64,000 bases of DNA from Nitratiruptor sp. YY08-10 (GCF_016629565.1 NZ_AP023057.1:1674001-1738000), one strand, 5' to 3'. Positions 26,501-36,400 are shown, counted from the first letter of the stretch. The notes: a model not told the origin generated them from the letters alone. Numbers and translations are program-made.

Positions 26501-27127
26501 ATGATGATTTATCAATCTGCCAATCCACTTATCAAACATCTTGTCAATTCCATTCGCGACATCTCCATTGACGCACAGCGGATGCGAGAGTATATCGGCA
26601 TTATTGCTCAGTTTCTTCTTTTCGAAGCCCTGCGTAATCAGCAGCTTATCCCAAAAACCATCTCCACATGGATCGGTTCAAAGGAGTTTGGCTTTTTGAA
26701 AGAGGAAAACTTTGTTTTTATTCCAATTCTTCGAGCAGGCATTCCTATGATGGAAGGGGTATTGCCTCTTTTTCCAAAGGCAAAAACCGGATTTTTGGCA
26801 ATGAAAAGAGACGAAAACACATTTGAGCCGATTGTCTACTATGAGCGATTTCCAAAACTTGAAAACAAAACCGTCTTCCTCTGTGATCCTATGGTGGCAA
26901 CAGGCGGGTCGCTGCATGATGCCATCAAGATAGTTGGTAAAGAAAATCCCGCTAAAATCATAACACTCAATATCGTTGGCGTCCAAGAAGGTCTGGAATA
27001 TGCCCAAAGTGCTAATGAAAATGTAGATATCTATATCGCACAGATCGACGATCATCTCAATGATAAAAAATATATCATCCCGGGTCTTGGCGATGCAGGT
27101 GATAGAGCGTACAATACAGAAGAGTGA
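26501..27127 (+). CDS. upp: Uracil phosphoribosyltransferase
   Basis: A 208-residue enzyme that makes UMP from uracil and PRPP. The PRPP loop is CDPMVATGGSLHDAI, and the uracil-binding end is IPGLGDAGDRAYNTEE. QSANPLIKHLVNSIRD and FVPILRAGIPMMEG are typical. The first two codons are both ATG (26501, 26504). TATAAT at 26472-26477 is a likely -10. The length is normal. It is divergent from the KaiC operon. A short ORF overlaps its last 35 nt. Confidence 0.96.
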   Translation: MMIYQSANPLIKHLVNSIRDISIDAQRMREYIGIIAQFLLFEALRNQQLIPKTISTWIGSKEFGFLKEENFVFIPILRAGIPMMEGVLPLFPKAKTGFLAMKRDENTFEPIVYYERFPKLENKTVFLCDPMVATGGSLHDAIKIVGKENPAKIITLNIVGVQEGLEYAQSANENVDIYIAQIDDHLNDKKYIIPGLGDAGDRAYNTEE

Positions 27128-27233
27128 TGGAAACAGTTTTCAAGAGGTTATGAAGCTTAAACGATACTATCTCGATCTCCGTGAGCAGGGTCTCGAAAAG
27201 ATCCCGCAACCGGGGAAAATCGAAAAACTATAA
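27093..27233 (+). CDS. Possible 46-aa protein overlapping the end of upp
   Basis: From ATG 27093 a 46-residue frame runs to TAA at 27231. It is charged and helical (SFQEVMKLKRYYLDLREQGLEKIPQPGKIEKL) with no signal peptide. Its composition and codon use look like a real coding tail rather than a shadow, because the second half lies outside upp. The ribosome-binding site is weak, so expression may depend on coupling with upp. An internal ATG at residue 20 is an alternative start. No family is recognised. Confidence 0.4.
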   Translation: MQVIERTIQKSDGNSFQEVMKLKRYYLDLREQGLEKIPQPGKIEKL

Positions 27234-27307
27234 AATTTTGCCTAGATATCTTCTAGTCACGGATTAAATATACTTTAAGAAGAACAAAAACAGCTCATAG
27301 ATATAAA

Positions 27308-27775
27308 TCATTTATGACTTTTAAAGTTGAGTTCCTCTTCTTTCACACATGCATCCTCGACTCCTAGATTGCAGGCTTGATGGTAGTAAAGGTACGCTTT
27401 TGTAAGATCTTTTTTGACAAGTTTTCCCTCTTCATAAGATAAACCAAGAAAATAGCATCCGATTCCATACTCTTCTTCACAGGCATCATTAAAAAGCTGC
27501 ATGATTTTTTTGGGATCTCGTTTTAAATTGGCCTGCTCCTTCTCCCACATTACACCCAGATTGACACAACCTCTTTGATCGCCAAGTGCACAACTAAGTG
27601 AATAATACTTGACCGCTTGATAATCATCTTTTGGCAAGTTAACAGCTTTATCATACATATAGCCTATTTGCGTGCATGCAGAAGCTACACCTTCTTGACA
27701 CTGTTGTAACAGTTTTTTCAATTCAGAAGCCTCTAACAGTAAGCCAAAAAGACAAAAAATGGCTATTTTAAACAT
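27308..27775 (-). CDS. Exported cysteine-rich SEL1-repeat protein
   Basis: A 155-residue protein with a signal peptide (MFKIAIFCLFGLLLEAS) and about four SEL1-like repeats. Each repeat carries a spaced Cys pair (QQCQEGVASACTQIG, SCALGDQRGCVNLG, ACEEEYGIGCYFLG, ACNLGVEDACV). This resembles the Helicobacter cysteine-rich Hcp family, in which each pair forms a disulfide. ATG 27775 was chosen because the signal peptide begins there; longer in-frame starts lie inside the upstream gene. It overlaps the ATPase-GNAT gene by 8 nt. It probably mediates periplasmic protein-protein contacts. Confidence 0.85.
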   Translation of the reverse strand: MFKIAIFCLFGLLLEASELKKLLQQCQEGVASACTQIGYMYDKAVNLPKDDYQAVKYYSLSCALGDQRGCVNLGVMWEKEQANLKRDPKKIMQLFNDACEEEYGIGCYFLGLSYEEGKLVKKDLTKAYLYYHQACNLGVEDACVKEEELNFKSHK

Positions 27776-29225
27776 CTCTTTTATCCAGTAAGATAAACTG
27801 ATGCAACGCTTTGCAAAAGTCACTATAACAGACGATATTTTGCTCTTCGATATTTTCAGCAAGCTCCAGCTGCATCCTCAAATAATCTTTTTCGTTCCTG
27901 CGTAAAAACAAAACACCACAATAAAAAAATCCAAGCTTTCGTAATGCCTCGACTACCTCATCAATATTTGCCACACTTGCCAAACAGATATCAGCGTATA
28001 CCATATCAGGATGCTTCTTCACTGCCTCTTCAAAGATAACAGTAGCTCTTTTTTCAAATCCTTTTGCACCATCAATCACAATCGTTGCAATATTAAAGGC
28101 GGGATTGTGTTCAACAGCAATCTGCTCTTTTTCTTTTGCCTTCTTTGCAATTTCAAAAGGTACCTGACACAATGCATAGGTCTTTTCTATCCAATCTTTA
28201 TATCGTTTTGGGATAAATATTTTTCGTTTTGCTCTATTAAAAACCAGATACTCGACAACCGCTGCACCTCTTGTATCTCGAAACGGGTATTTGTGCCCTT
28301 TTAAGCGCACCATCTGGTGCAGTTCTCCAAGCTGCAAAGCGGTAGGGACAAAACCAAACCTGGCGTTTGCTTTTTGGCTGTAAGGATGAAAGGTGATAGC
28401 CTCTCCAAAGAGGGCACTAAGATGAAGCTCTTTTGCCTTTTGAATGAGTTTCTCAAACATCGCCTTCATGATCCCCATTCCCTTAAATTTTGGGTCCACA
28501 ACTGCAATGCCGATTTCAGCCGTATTTGAGTTTGGCACTATGACAAGGGCAAAATGACCAACGATCTTGTCCTCAACTTGCGCGACAATTGAATGGATTG
28601 CACCGCTTCGCTCTTTTTGTACAATCTTTTCGGGAAAATAGAAAATATCTTTAAAGTATGTATAGCCATAATTTTTATAAATAAGCCTAGCAATACCTAC
28701 TTCATCCCCTTCTTGAAAACTTCTTACAACGAGTCTATCTTTGAGATGCTCTTTTGCTATTCTGTCAAGATCGTCTCCTATATCGCTATAAAAAGGGATA
28801 TCCTCTTGAAGGCGCAGATGCAATGGGACATATTTAATAACAGAAAACTTTTTCCCACCAAGCCCCAAATTAAAATATTTAAAGCTATCCACAAGCAAAT
28901 AGACGCGGTTAAGACCTCTATTTTTCTCTTTGAGATCTAATGGTACCTGCTGTAAAATTTTTGGATCAAAAGGAAGGCCTTTATCTTTGACATCCACTTT
29001 GATACCATTATGAAAGAGCTCACATTCAATCTCGATAATACCCTCTTCATCTTTCTCATAGGCATGTTCAACCGCATTTTCAAAAAGCTCCCAAACCGCC
29101 TCAATCAATTCATCACGCTCTTTTCTTGGAAAAGAGACTATTTCGCAAAGCTTTTCCAAAAAACTTTGAACCGGTTTAAAAAACTCTATATCATTATAGG
29201 TTCGAATCAAAAATCTATTTTTCAC
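27768..29225 (-). CDS. Fusion of anti-sigma-type ATPase domain and GNAT acetyltransferase
   Basis: A 485-residue cytoplasmic protein. Residues ~1-135 form a GHKL ATPase domain of the anti-sigma-factor type (ELIEAVWELFENAVEHAYEKDEEG, then VDVKDKGLPFDP, then NRGLNRVYLLVDSFKY). Residues ~155-300 form a GNAT domain (VVRSFQEGDEVGIARLIYKNYGYTYF, then GHFALVIV, then IGIAVVDPKFKGMGIMKAMFEKLIQKAK, with the acetyl-CoA loop KGMGIM). A C-terminal ~150-residue part is not recognised. The start is GTG 29225, overlapping the M20 peptidase gene by 11 nt. It may link a partner-switch-like module to protein acetylation; this is inference. Confidence 0.85.
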   Translation of the reverse strand: MKNRFLIRTYNDIEFFKPVQSFLEKLCEIVSFPRKERDELIEAVWELFENAVEHAYEKDEEGIIEIECELFHNGIKVDVKDKGLPFDPKILQQVPLDLKEKNRGLNRVYLLVDSFKYFNLGLGGKKFSVIKYVPLHLRLQEDIPFYSDIGDDLDRIAKEHLKDRLVVRSFQEGDEVGIARLIYKNYGYTYFKDIFYFPEKIVQKERSGAIHSIVAQVEDKIVGHFALVIVPNSNTAEIGIAVVDPKFKGMGIMKAMFEKLIQKAKELHLSALFGEAITFHPYSQKANARFGFVPTALQLGELHQMVRLKGHKYPFRDTRGAAVVEYLVFNRAKRKIFIPKRYKDWIEKTYALCQVPFEIAKKAKEKEQIAVEHNPAFNIATIVIDGAKGFEKRATVIFEEAVKKHPDMVYADICLASVANIDEVVEALRKLGFFYCGVLFLRRNEKDYLRMQLELAENIEEQNIVCYSDFCKALHQFILLDKRDV

Positions 29226-30420
29226 AAAATTCTCCCATTGCCCTTAGGGCTGCTACACTTAAAATCTTCATACCAATCGGCAAAGCATCCTCATCCACAT
29301 CAAATTTTGGATTGTGCTGGGCTACACAAGTCCCTTTTTTAGGATTACATACCCCTAGGCGAAAAAACGCCCCCGGAACAATCTCAAGGTATCTGCTAAA
29401 ATCCTCTCCTCCCATGACAGGGTCTTTCAAATCGATCACGTTTGTTTCACCAATAATCTCTTTTGCCACCTCAACGATAATATCAACTGCTCTGTCATCA
29501 TTGATGAGTTCAGGATTGCCATAGTCATAATGAAAGTTGTATTTTGCTCCCATCGAATGGCATATTCCATAAATGGTATCTTCCATCATCGCTGGAATCT
29601 TTTTTCTTACCTTTTCGTTGACTGTTCGAACAGTTCCCGTTAGCTTTACATGATCGCAAATGATATTTGGTGCCGTTCCACCTTCAATCGTTCCTAGACT
29701 TATAACTGCTGGATGCAAAGGATCGATACGCCTGGAGATGATATGATTGAGCGAATTGACACACATCGAAGCTACCAAAATCGCATCCACTCCTTCATGG
29801 GGTCTCGCTCCATGGGCGCTTTTCCCAAAAACCTCGATCTCAAAGGTATCGGCACTCGCCATCATAACCCCATATTTGTAGCCTATTTGCCCCGTCATGA
29901 GATAAGGATAAACATGGAGACCAAAAATTGCTTTGACATTTTCTAATGCACCGTCTCGTATCATCTCTTCTGCCCCACCGTCACTTACCTCTTCAGAGGG
30001 CTGAAAGATAAAGCGGATATTGCAAGGAAGCTCATCTTTTACATGTGCAAACGCAATGGCGGCTCCCACTGCTATCGCCGTATGGGCATCATGCCCACAT
30101 GCATGCATCACTCCTGGCACTTCACTAGCATATGGCTTTTCATTTTGCTCTTGAATCGGCAGAGCATCCATATCGGCTCGAATCGCAACAAATGGTTTAT
30201 TTTCATCCACCACCAAATCGGCTACTACACCATGATGCGTTTCGAATTCTTTGATACCATACCCTTCAATCTCCAAAATCCCTTTAACCAGATATTTGGT
30301 ATGCTCTTCATGATGGGAGAGTTCAGGATGTTTGTGGATGTCCCTTCGTACATGGATCACTTTATCTTTGAGGCCATCAATGATTTTGAAAAGCTTTTTT
30401 TCTATCTCTGAATGCTTCAT
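29215..30420 (-). CDS. M20-family amidohydrolase / N-acyl-amino acid deacylase
   Basis: A 401-residue metallohydrolase of the M20D type. HKHPELSHHEEHTKYLV opens the fold, VMHACGHDAHTAIAVG supplies metal-binding Cys and His, FQPSEEVSDGGAEEMI contains the catalytic Glu, and VMGGEDFSRYLE is the distal metal motif. AHGARPHEGVDAI belongs to the dimerisation domain. It probably removes acyl groups from N-acyl amino acids (AmaA/HipO-like). No signal peptide is present. It is the first gene of a three-gene overlapping run with the ATPase-GNAT fusion and the SEL1 protein. Confidence 0.93.
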   Translation of the reverse strand: MKHSEIEKKLFKIIDGLKDKVIHVRRDIHKHPELSHHEEHTKYLVKGILEIEGYGIKEFETHHGVVADLVVDENKPFVAIRADMDALPIQEQNEKPYASEVPGVMHACGHDAHTAIAVGAAIAFAHVKDELPCNIRFIFQPSEEVSDGGAEEMIRDGALENVKAIFGLHVYPYLMTGQIGYKYGVMMASADTFEIEVFGKSAHGARPHEGVDAILVASMCVNSLNHIISRRIDPLHPAVISLGTIEGGTAPNIICDHVKLTGTVRTVNEKVRKKIPAMMEDTIYGICHSMGAKYNFHYDYGNPELINDDRAVDIIVEVAKEIIGETNVIDLKDPVMGGEDFSRYLEIVPGAFFRLGVCNPKKGTCVAQHNPKFDVDEDALPIGMKILSVAALRAMGEFCEK

Positions 30421-30457
30421 AGAAAGCCTTTTTTTTTCTATAATAAATCAAAAATGT

Positions 30458-31141
30458 TTAAAAGTTTCTATATCGAACATCGATAGAAAAGGGGATATCC
30501 GTTGACAAGATTCTGTTTTGTTCGGGAATAGGTTGAAGAGTCTTTGGAGCGTTTCGGAAGTTTTGAATGTAGTAGGGTCCTTTATACCCCTCTTTCTCAA
30601 GGAGTGTTGCAAGATATTGGATATCCCCTTCCTCTAACAAATCTGTATGAACCGTCGTGCGTACTTCGAAGGGGGTGGAGGAGCGAAGAAGAAAGCGGAG
30701 AGTCTGAAGCACTCGGTCATACAGATTGAAACTGGCAAAAAGAGTCTGTTTATAGGGGGGAGCTTTAAGATCCAAGGCAACAAAATCAAGGAGATCGGCA
30801 TCCAGGAGACTCTGTACAACTTCAGGCCTGCTTCCATTTGTATCAAGCTTGATCAAAAATCCAAGCTCTTTGATCGAAGCACACATAGTTTGCAGATCTG
30901 GATGCAACGTCGGTTCTCCTCCACTAATCACAACCCCTTCCAAAAGACCTCTTCTTTTTTGTAAAAATTCCAAAGCCTTTTGGAAAGGGTATCGGTTCTT
31001 TCCTTGAACGATTTCGGCATTGTGACAATAGGGACAGTACATATTACAGCCAGCCAACCAAAAAATGGCAGCCGGCGTATCGGGAAAATCTAAAAGAGTA
31101 AATGGAGTAATATCATAGATGTTTATACCACTTCTAGACAT
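30458..31141 (-). CDS. nrdG: Anaerobic ribonucleotide reductase-activating protein
   Basis: A 227-residue radical SAM activase. WLAGCNMYCPYCHNAEIVQG holds the CxxxCxxC cluster motif. GVVISGGEPTLHPDLQ and LIKLDTNGSRPEV are conserved in NrdG2/PflA-like activases. It would generate the glycyl radical on NrdD using S-adenosylmethionine. Its ATG lies within the end of the small glycyl-radical-segment gene (19-nt overlap), so activase, radical segment and catalytic subunit form one coupled operon. Confidence 0.93.
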   Translation of the reverse strand: MSRSGINIYDITPFTLLDFPDTPAAIFWLAGCNMYCPYCHNAEIVQGKNRYPFQKALEFLQKRRGLLEGVVISGGEPTLHPDLQTMCASIKELGFLIKLDTNGSRPEVVQSLLDADLLDFVALDLKAPPYKQTLFASFNLYDRVLQTLRFLLRSSTPFEVRTTVHTDLLEEGDIQYLATLLEKEGYKGPYYIQNFRNAPKTLQPIPEQNRILSTDIPFSIDVRYRNF

Positions 31142-31293
31142 CGCTTCTCTTTAAACTGCTTTCTCTCTTTATGCTCACCTTTCTTTCCGATATTGAAACT
31201 CTCTACTGGTCTGTGGTATCCCATCACCCTTGTATAGACCATACATTTTGTTCTTTTGTGTTCTAGGTGTTTTAAAATCTCTTCTCGTCTCAT
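31123..31293 (-). CDS. Separate glycyl-radical segment of anaerobic ribonucleotide reductase (56 aa)
   Basis: A 56-residue ORF directly after nrdD. Residues 20-45 read YTRVMGYHRPVESFNIGKK and GEHKERK. This is the C-terminal glycyl-radical motif of class III reductases (R-V-x-G-Y-x-R-P-V ... GK ... ER) with G25 as the predicted radical site. The large NrdD ORF ends just before where this motif normally stands. ATG 31293 overlaps the nrdD TGA (ATGA) and has AAAAGGAGG upstream, so it looks like a genuine separate start. A -1 frameshift at the overlap would instead give one fused chain. The 3' end overlaps nrdG. Confidence 0.85.
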   Translation of the reverse strand: MRREEILKHLEHKRTKCMVYTRVMGYHRPVESFNIGKKGEHKERKQFKEKRCLEVV

Positions 31294-33413
31294 GAAACCT
31301 CCTTTTGTAGATACTCTTGAATCAGTTCTTCATCACATTTTGGACAATACTCATGCTCTCCACTCAAATACCCATGTTTCGGACAGACGCTGAACAAAGG
31401 CGTAACCGTAATATAAGGCAAACGATAGTTTGTTATCACAGCTTTTACAAGTTTTCTTGCAGCCTCAGCGCTGCTTACCTTTTCACTCATATACAGATGC
31501 AGCACCGTTCCACCTGTATATTTACACTGCAATTCATCTTGTAACTCTAGGGCTTCAAACGGATCATCCGTGTAACCTACCGGGATCTGAGAGGAGTTTG
31601 TATAGTAGATATGCTCACCAAACCCTGCTTGAATGATGTCTGGATAACGTTTTTTATCCTCTTTAGCAAAACGATAGGTTGTTCCTTCGGCAGGCGTTGC
31701 TTCAAGGTTATACAGATTGCCTGTCTCTTCTTGATAATATTTCAACCGCTCTCGCATGAAATCCAAAATCTCTATTGCAAACTGGATTCCACGCTCATCA
31801 GTGATATCATACTTATCATCAGTAAAATTTCGTATCATCTCATTCATGCCATTGACACCTATGGTAGAAAAGTGATTATCAAAATTTTTAAGATACCGTT
31901 TTGTATAGGGATACAGCCCTCTTTCAAATAGCATCGTGATAAAAGCTCGCTTTTTCTCCAACGTGCTTTTTGCAATATCCATGAGTCTCGCAAGCTCTTT
32001 GAAAAGCGCTTCTTTATCTCCTTTAAAGCGATATCCAAGCCTTGCCATATTGATCGTCACAACTCCGATACTTCCGGTCATCTCTGCACTGCCAAAAAGA
32101 CCGTTCCCTCTTCGCAGAAGCTCTCTTAAATCCAGTTGCAACCTGCAGCACATACTGCGTACGGCATTGGGTTTGTAGCTGTCAGGGTTCTCTTTTCTCT
32201 CGCCTGTTACAGGATCGATAATATATTGGCTGCCGATAAAGTTTTGAAAATAGCTGCTACCTATTTTTGCAGTATTTTCGAACAAAATATCGGTATTTTC
32301 TCCATACCAGTCAAAATCCTCTGTGATATTGACTGTTGGAATCGGAAAGGTAAAGGGTTGCCCCGATTTGTCTCCTTCGGTCATCACCTCATAAAAGGCT
32401 CTGTTAATGAGATTCATCTCTTTTTGAAAATGTTTATATGTCAAAGAGGTTGGCCTGTCTGCTCCCCTCTCTTTCGCTTTGGCAACCATTTTTGGATCAT
32501 CCGCAACATCTTCAAAAAGATGCCTGTCATTTTTTGTTGGGATCTGATCGGCCAAATCTTTTGGAACGGTCCAGTCAATCGTGATGTTGGTAAATGGGCT
32601 TTGACCCCATCGTGCCGGGACATTGAGGTTGTAAACAAAGCTCCGTATCGCCTCTTTTATCTCTTCGTAACTCAGATCATCTTTGAAAACATAGGGAGCA
32701 AGGTAGGTATCAAAGGAACTAAAAGCCTGCGCTCCTGCCCATTCACTCTGTAAAATCCCCAAAAAGTTTGCCATCTGTCCAAGAGCCGTTCGAAAATGGT
32801 TTGGTGGTTTGCTCTCAACTCTACCTCGTACACCATTAAATCCTTCATTAAGCAGGACCCTCAAGCTCCAACCGGCACAGTATCCTGTCAAACAGTCTAA
32901 ATCGTGGATGTGGATATCGGCATTTCTGTGCGCGGCTCCCTCTTCGGGACTATACACTTTATCAAGCCAGTAGTTTGCGATTACTTTTCCGGCCAAATTA
33001 TTCACAAGTCCCGCATTGGAGTAACCGGTATTGGCATTGGCATTGATCCGCCAATCACTTTTGTTGATATACTCTTCCACTGCATGGGTGGTATCGACAA
33101 ATGTGGTATCTGGTGTAAGTCCTAAAATACGCTCTCTTTGCATCTTGTGCAAAAAGCGGTAGGTGATGAAAGATTTCATCACATCAAAATAGCCTGCTCG
33201 ATGCAGTTCGTATTCGATAATATCCTGAATCTCTTCTACGGCTTTTACAGTATCGAAGCTGATACGAATAAGTACTGCTTCATACACTTTTCTGTCGTAC
33301 GGAACCAAGACACTGTCAAATGCCGCTTTGATGGCATCTTCTATTTTGTATGGTTTAAACGATTCAACACTTCCATCTCGTTTGATGATCGCTTTAGGAA
33401 AGTTAAGCTCCAT
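31290..33413 (-). CDS. nrdD: Anaerobic (class III) ribonucleoside-triphosphate reductase, catalytic subunit without its glycyl-radical motif
   Basis: A 707-residue enzyme that makes deoxyribonucleotides without oxygen. An ATP-cone begins it (PKAIIKRDGSVESFKPYKIEDAIKAAF). The core includes NADIHIHDLDCLTGYCAGWSLR, PARWGQSPFTNITIDW and FTFPIPTVNIT. The C-terminal zinc site is CPKHGYLSGEHEYCPKC. The chain stops 14 residues after the last zinc cysteine, and no glycyl-radical motif is present; it is encoded by the overlapping 56-residue ORF. AAAGGAGT precedes ATG 33413. The four-Cys zinc site and the catalytic regions appear intact, so this is probably functional when joined by the small protein. 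Confidence 0.95.
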   Translation of the reverse strand: MELNFPKAIIKRDGSVESFKPYKIEDAIKAAFDSVLVPYDRKVYEAVLIRISFDTVKAVEEIQDIIEYELHRAGYFDVMKSFITYRFLHKMQRERILGLTPDTTFVDTTHAVEEYINKSDWRINANANTGYSNAGLVNNLAGKVIANYWLDKVYSPEEGAAHRNADIHIHDLDCLTGYCAGWSLRVLLNEGFNGVRGRVESKPPNHFRTALGQMANFLGILQSEWAGAQAFSSFDTYLAPYVFKDDLSYEEIKEAIRSFVYNLNVPARWGQSPFTNITIDWTVPKDLADQIPTKNDRHLFEDVADDPKMVAKAKERGADRPTSLTYKHFQKEMNLINRAFYEVMTEGDKSGQPFTFPIPTVNITEDFDWYGENTDILFENTAKIGSSYFQNFIGSQYIIDPVTGERKENPDSYKPNAVRSMCCRLQLDLRELLRRGNGLFGSAEMTGSIGVVTINMARLGYRFKGDKEALFKELARLMDIAKSTLEKKRAFITMLFERGLYPYTKRYLKNFDNHFSTIGVNGMNEMIRNFTDDKYDITDERGIQFAIEILDFMRERLKYYQEETGNLYNLEATPAEGTTYRFAKEDKKRYPDIIQAGFGEHIYYTNSSQIPVGYTDDPFEALELQDELQCKYTGGTVLHLYMSEKVSSAEAARKLVKAVITNYRLPYITVTPLFSVCPKHGYLSGEHEYCPKCDEELIQEYLQKEVS

Positions 33414-33487
33414 CGCTACTCCTTTGAAAGGATTGTAGCGAAGGAGAATGTCAAAAAAGAGGCAAAACTATGGCTATTTTGTGGCGT

Positions 33488-36400
33488 TTAGTCTCTTTTC
33501 CCCCAGCCCCCTCCCCCGGGGGTTTGGATGATGAGTCTATCGCCAGTTTTTGCAAAAAAGTGGATCTTTCCTCCAAGAGTATAGGTTCTACTCTCACGAA
33601 TAAGATAGTTTTCTCCTCTTTTTCCCTCTTGGCCACCTGCAAGTCCATATGGAGCAAAAGCACGCCTTTCAGTTAGCAAGCTCAACTCAACTGGCTCCAA
33701 AAATCGATAGACTCGTTTCACTCCATCTCCACCTTTATACTTTCCATCTCCACCACTACCAGCTCGTAAGCTAAACTCTTCTATCATCATAGGAAACCGA
33801 CTCTCAATCACCTCAACATCGGTAATTTTCGTATTGGTCATATGGGTATGCACTCCGCTCGCCCCGTCGCCATTTGGCGTCGCTCCAGCTCCTCCAGCAA
33901 TAGTTTCATAATATCCAAAGCGCTCATTTCCAATGATCACATTGTTCATACATCCTTGACTCGCAGCAGCTACCTTAAATGCTTTGAAAATCACATCGAC
34001 AATTCGCTGACTGGTAGTCACATTGCCGCCAACTACAGCCAGTTCTTTATCTGGATTTAGAAGAGTTCCTGTTGGTGCAATGATCTCAATCTCTTGCAGC
34101 AATCCGTCATTGAGCGGAATCTCTCTTTGCAGCATCACACGAATTGCATAGAGCACAGCACTTCTTAGTACCGCAAAAGGAGCATTTTGGTTGCCAAGAA
34201 GCTGTGGACTTGAAGCGCTAAAATCAAATACAATCTTTTCTGCTTTATAGACTTTCAAAGCAATCTTAGCTCCACTGTCCAAATAATCCTCGGCCTCTAC
34301 TGTGTCAATCGAGTCAAAAAATTCTTCTACGCTTTTTTTGCTGATTGCTTTAATCGCCTCAAAAAACCAAGGAAGTTCCTCTTTTAACTCCACTAAACTC
34401 TTGATTCCTTCGATATTGGCGGCAATCTGTGCTTTGATATCGCTGATATTGTCTTCAATATTCCTAGCCCCAGCACTCTCAAAAATGGAGCGCAAAATCT
34501 GCTCATAAAATACACCATTTTCTACAATGGGCAAACTTTCAATAATCGCACCCTCTTCATGCAAAAATTTTGAAAAAGCGGGCATACTACCAGGAACTTT
34601 GCCTCCAATATCTGCATGATGGCCCCTGCTTGCCACCCAAAAAAGGGTTTTCCCATTTTCCATATAAGGCGTCACAATGGTGATATCTGGCAGATGCGAT
34701 CCTCCTTCATAGGGAGCATTGGTGATGTAGGTAGCATTTTTGTAACCTTTAGCGATGATAGATTTGACTACGCTGCTCATAGAACCTAGATGAACCGGGA
34801 TATGCGGGGCGTTAACGATCAAATCGCCTTTTTCATCAAAAATAGCGCAGCTAAAATCGGCCCGTTCTTTGATATTGACACTTCTAGCACTCTTTTGCAA
34901 AATATCCCCCATCTTTTTGGCAATAAACTCCAACCTATTGGCAAACAGAGCAACTTTTGCTGCTTCAATCACTCGTGTCTCTTTGCTCTCAACATCGATC
35001 ATAATATCCCCATATGCATCAATCAATGCCTTGCTTTTTGCATCAAGAACGATAGTAGAGTGTTCCAAAGCTATGAGTGCCGGACCGGTAATATTGTTGT
35101 CTGCTTTGAGTTCGTTAAAAACTGGTACATCTTGCCATCCCTCATCAAAATAGACCTTTGTATATTGCACCGGCTTCATTACTCCTTGAGAAATTGTCGG
35201 ACGTTTTGGCTTTTGCGAGGGTTTTATCAATGTGACCTTTACGCTTTCTATCTCTATATCCGATGTTGGCAAAAACCCAAAAATCTCTTGATAACGCTTT
35301 TTAAAATGCTCTTCATAGTTTTCATAGGGAACCTCGATGGAGTTGTTTGTTCCTTTAAAGCGAACAAAAACAGATCGCTGTTTTTGAAAATCCTCATAGC
35401 CTTGTTCCAATATTTCAAATGTTTTGTCTATATCCGCACCGGCCATTGCGACAAGCTCTTTTTTGACATCGGCATACGCTATCCCCACAGCAGACAAAAT
35501 CCCGCTATGTCTGTGAATGAAAACCTTCCGTATACCAAGTTTTCTAGCAACCCCTACAGCATGCTGCGCTCCAGCCCCACCAAAAACACACAACGTATGC
35601 TCTTTTGGATCATACCCTTTTTTGATGGTGATCTCTTTAATGGCATTTGCCATATGCTCATTGGCCACGTCGATAAATCCCAAAGACACTTCTTCGATCG
35701 ATTTGCCAAGTTTCTTTGCCAAAGGTATAAAAGCTTCTTTCGCAGCCTCCACATCCAACGGTTCTTTGCCACTTTTGCCAAAGATTTTTGGCAAAAACTC
35801 TGGATTAAGTCTTCCGGTAACGGCATTGGCGTCACTTACGCTCAAAAACCCATTTTTTCCGTAACACACAGGTCCGGGATCACTTCCACTGCTCTCGGGA
35901 CCTACAACGAACATCCCTTCCTTTTCAAAGAGCCTGCTTCCTCCACCGGCAGCTACCGTGTGGATATCCACCATCGGATAAAAAATATTGCATCCTGCCA
36001 CTTCATCGCTCATTTTAAGTTCAATTTTTCCGTCATAACGGCTCACATCGGTACTGGTCCCACCCATATCAAAGCCTATCAAAGGCTCCCCTTTATAGAT
36101 ACTGGAGAGTGCTACCACGCCACCTGCAGGACCACTCAAAAGAGCGTTGACGCCGCGAAACTCCTCGGGAGCGCAAAGTCCTCCATCGCTTTTTATGAAA
36201 AGGATTCGTTTTTGATCAATCTCCACACCTTTTAAGATTTTCTGGACATACTTTCGAACAACCGGAGTCAAATAGGCATCAACTACCGTTGTATCGGCTC
36301 TATCGATCGCTTTTTGCAAAGGAATCACTGCACTTGAAAGTGTTACCTCATAGCCACTCAATTGCTCTTTTATCTTTTGTTCATGGATTGGATGTAAGTA

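Noticed and set aside
33505-33535. C-rich run with inverted symmetry near the end of the hydantoinase gene
   Set aside because: It encodes the Gly-rich PGGGGWGK tail of the protein, so the composition is explained by coding.
34790-36235. 481-residue open frame antisense to the hydantoinase gene
   Set aside because: It lies wholly opposite a clear HyuA-HyuB coding region, and its translation is rich in Cys, His, Phe and Ser without any domain; it is a shadow frame.
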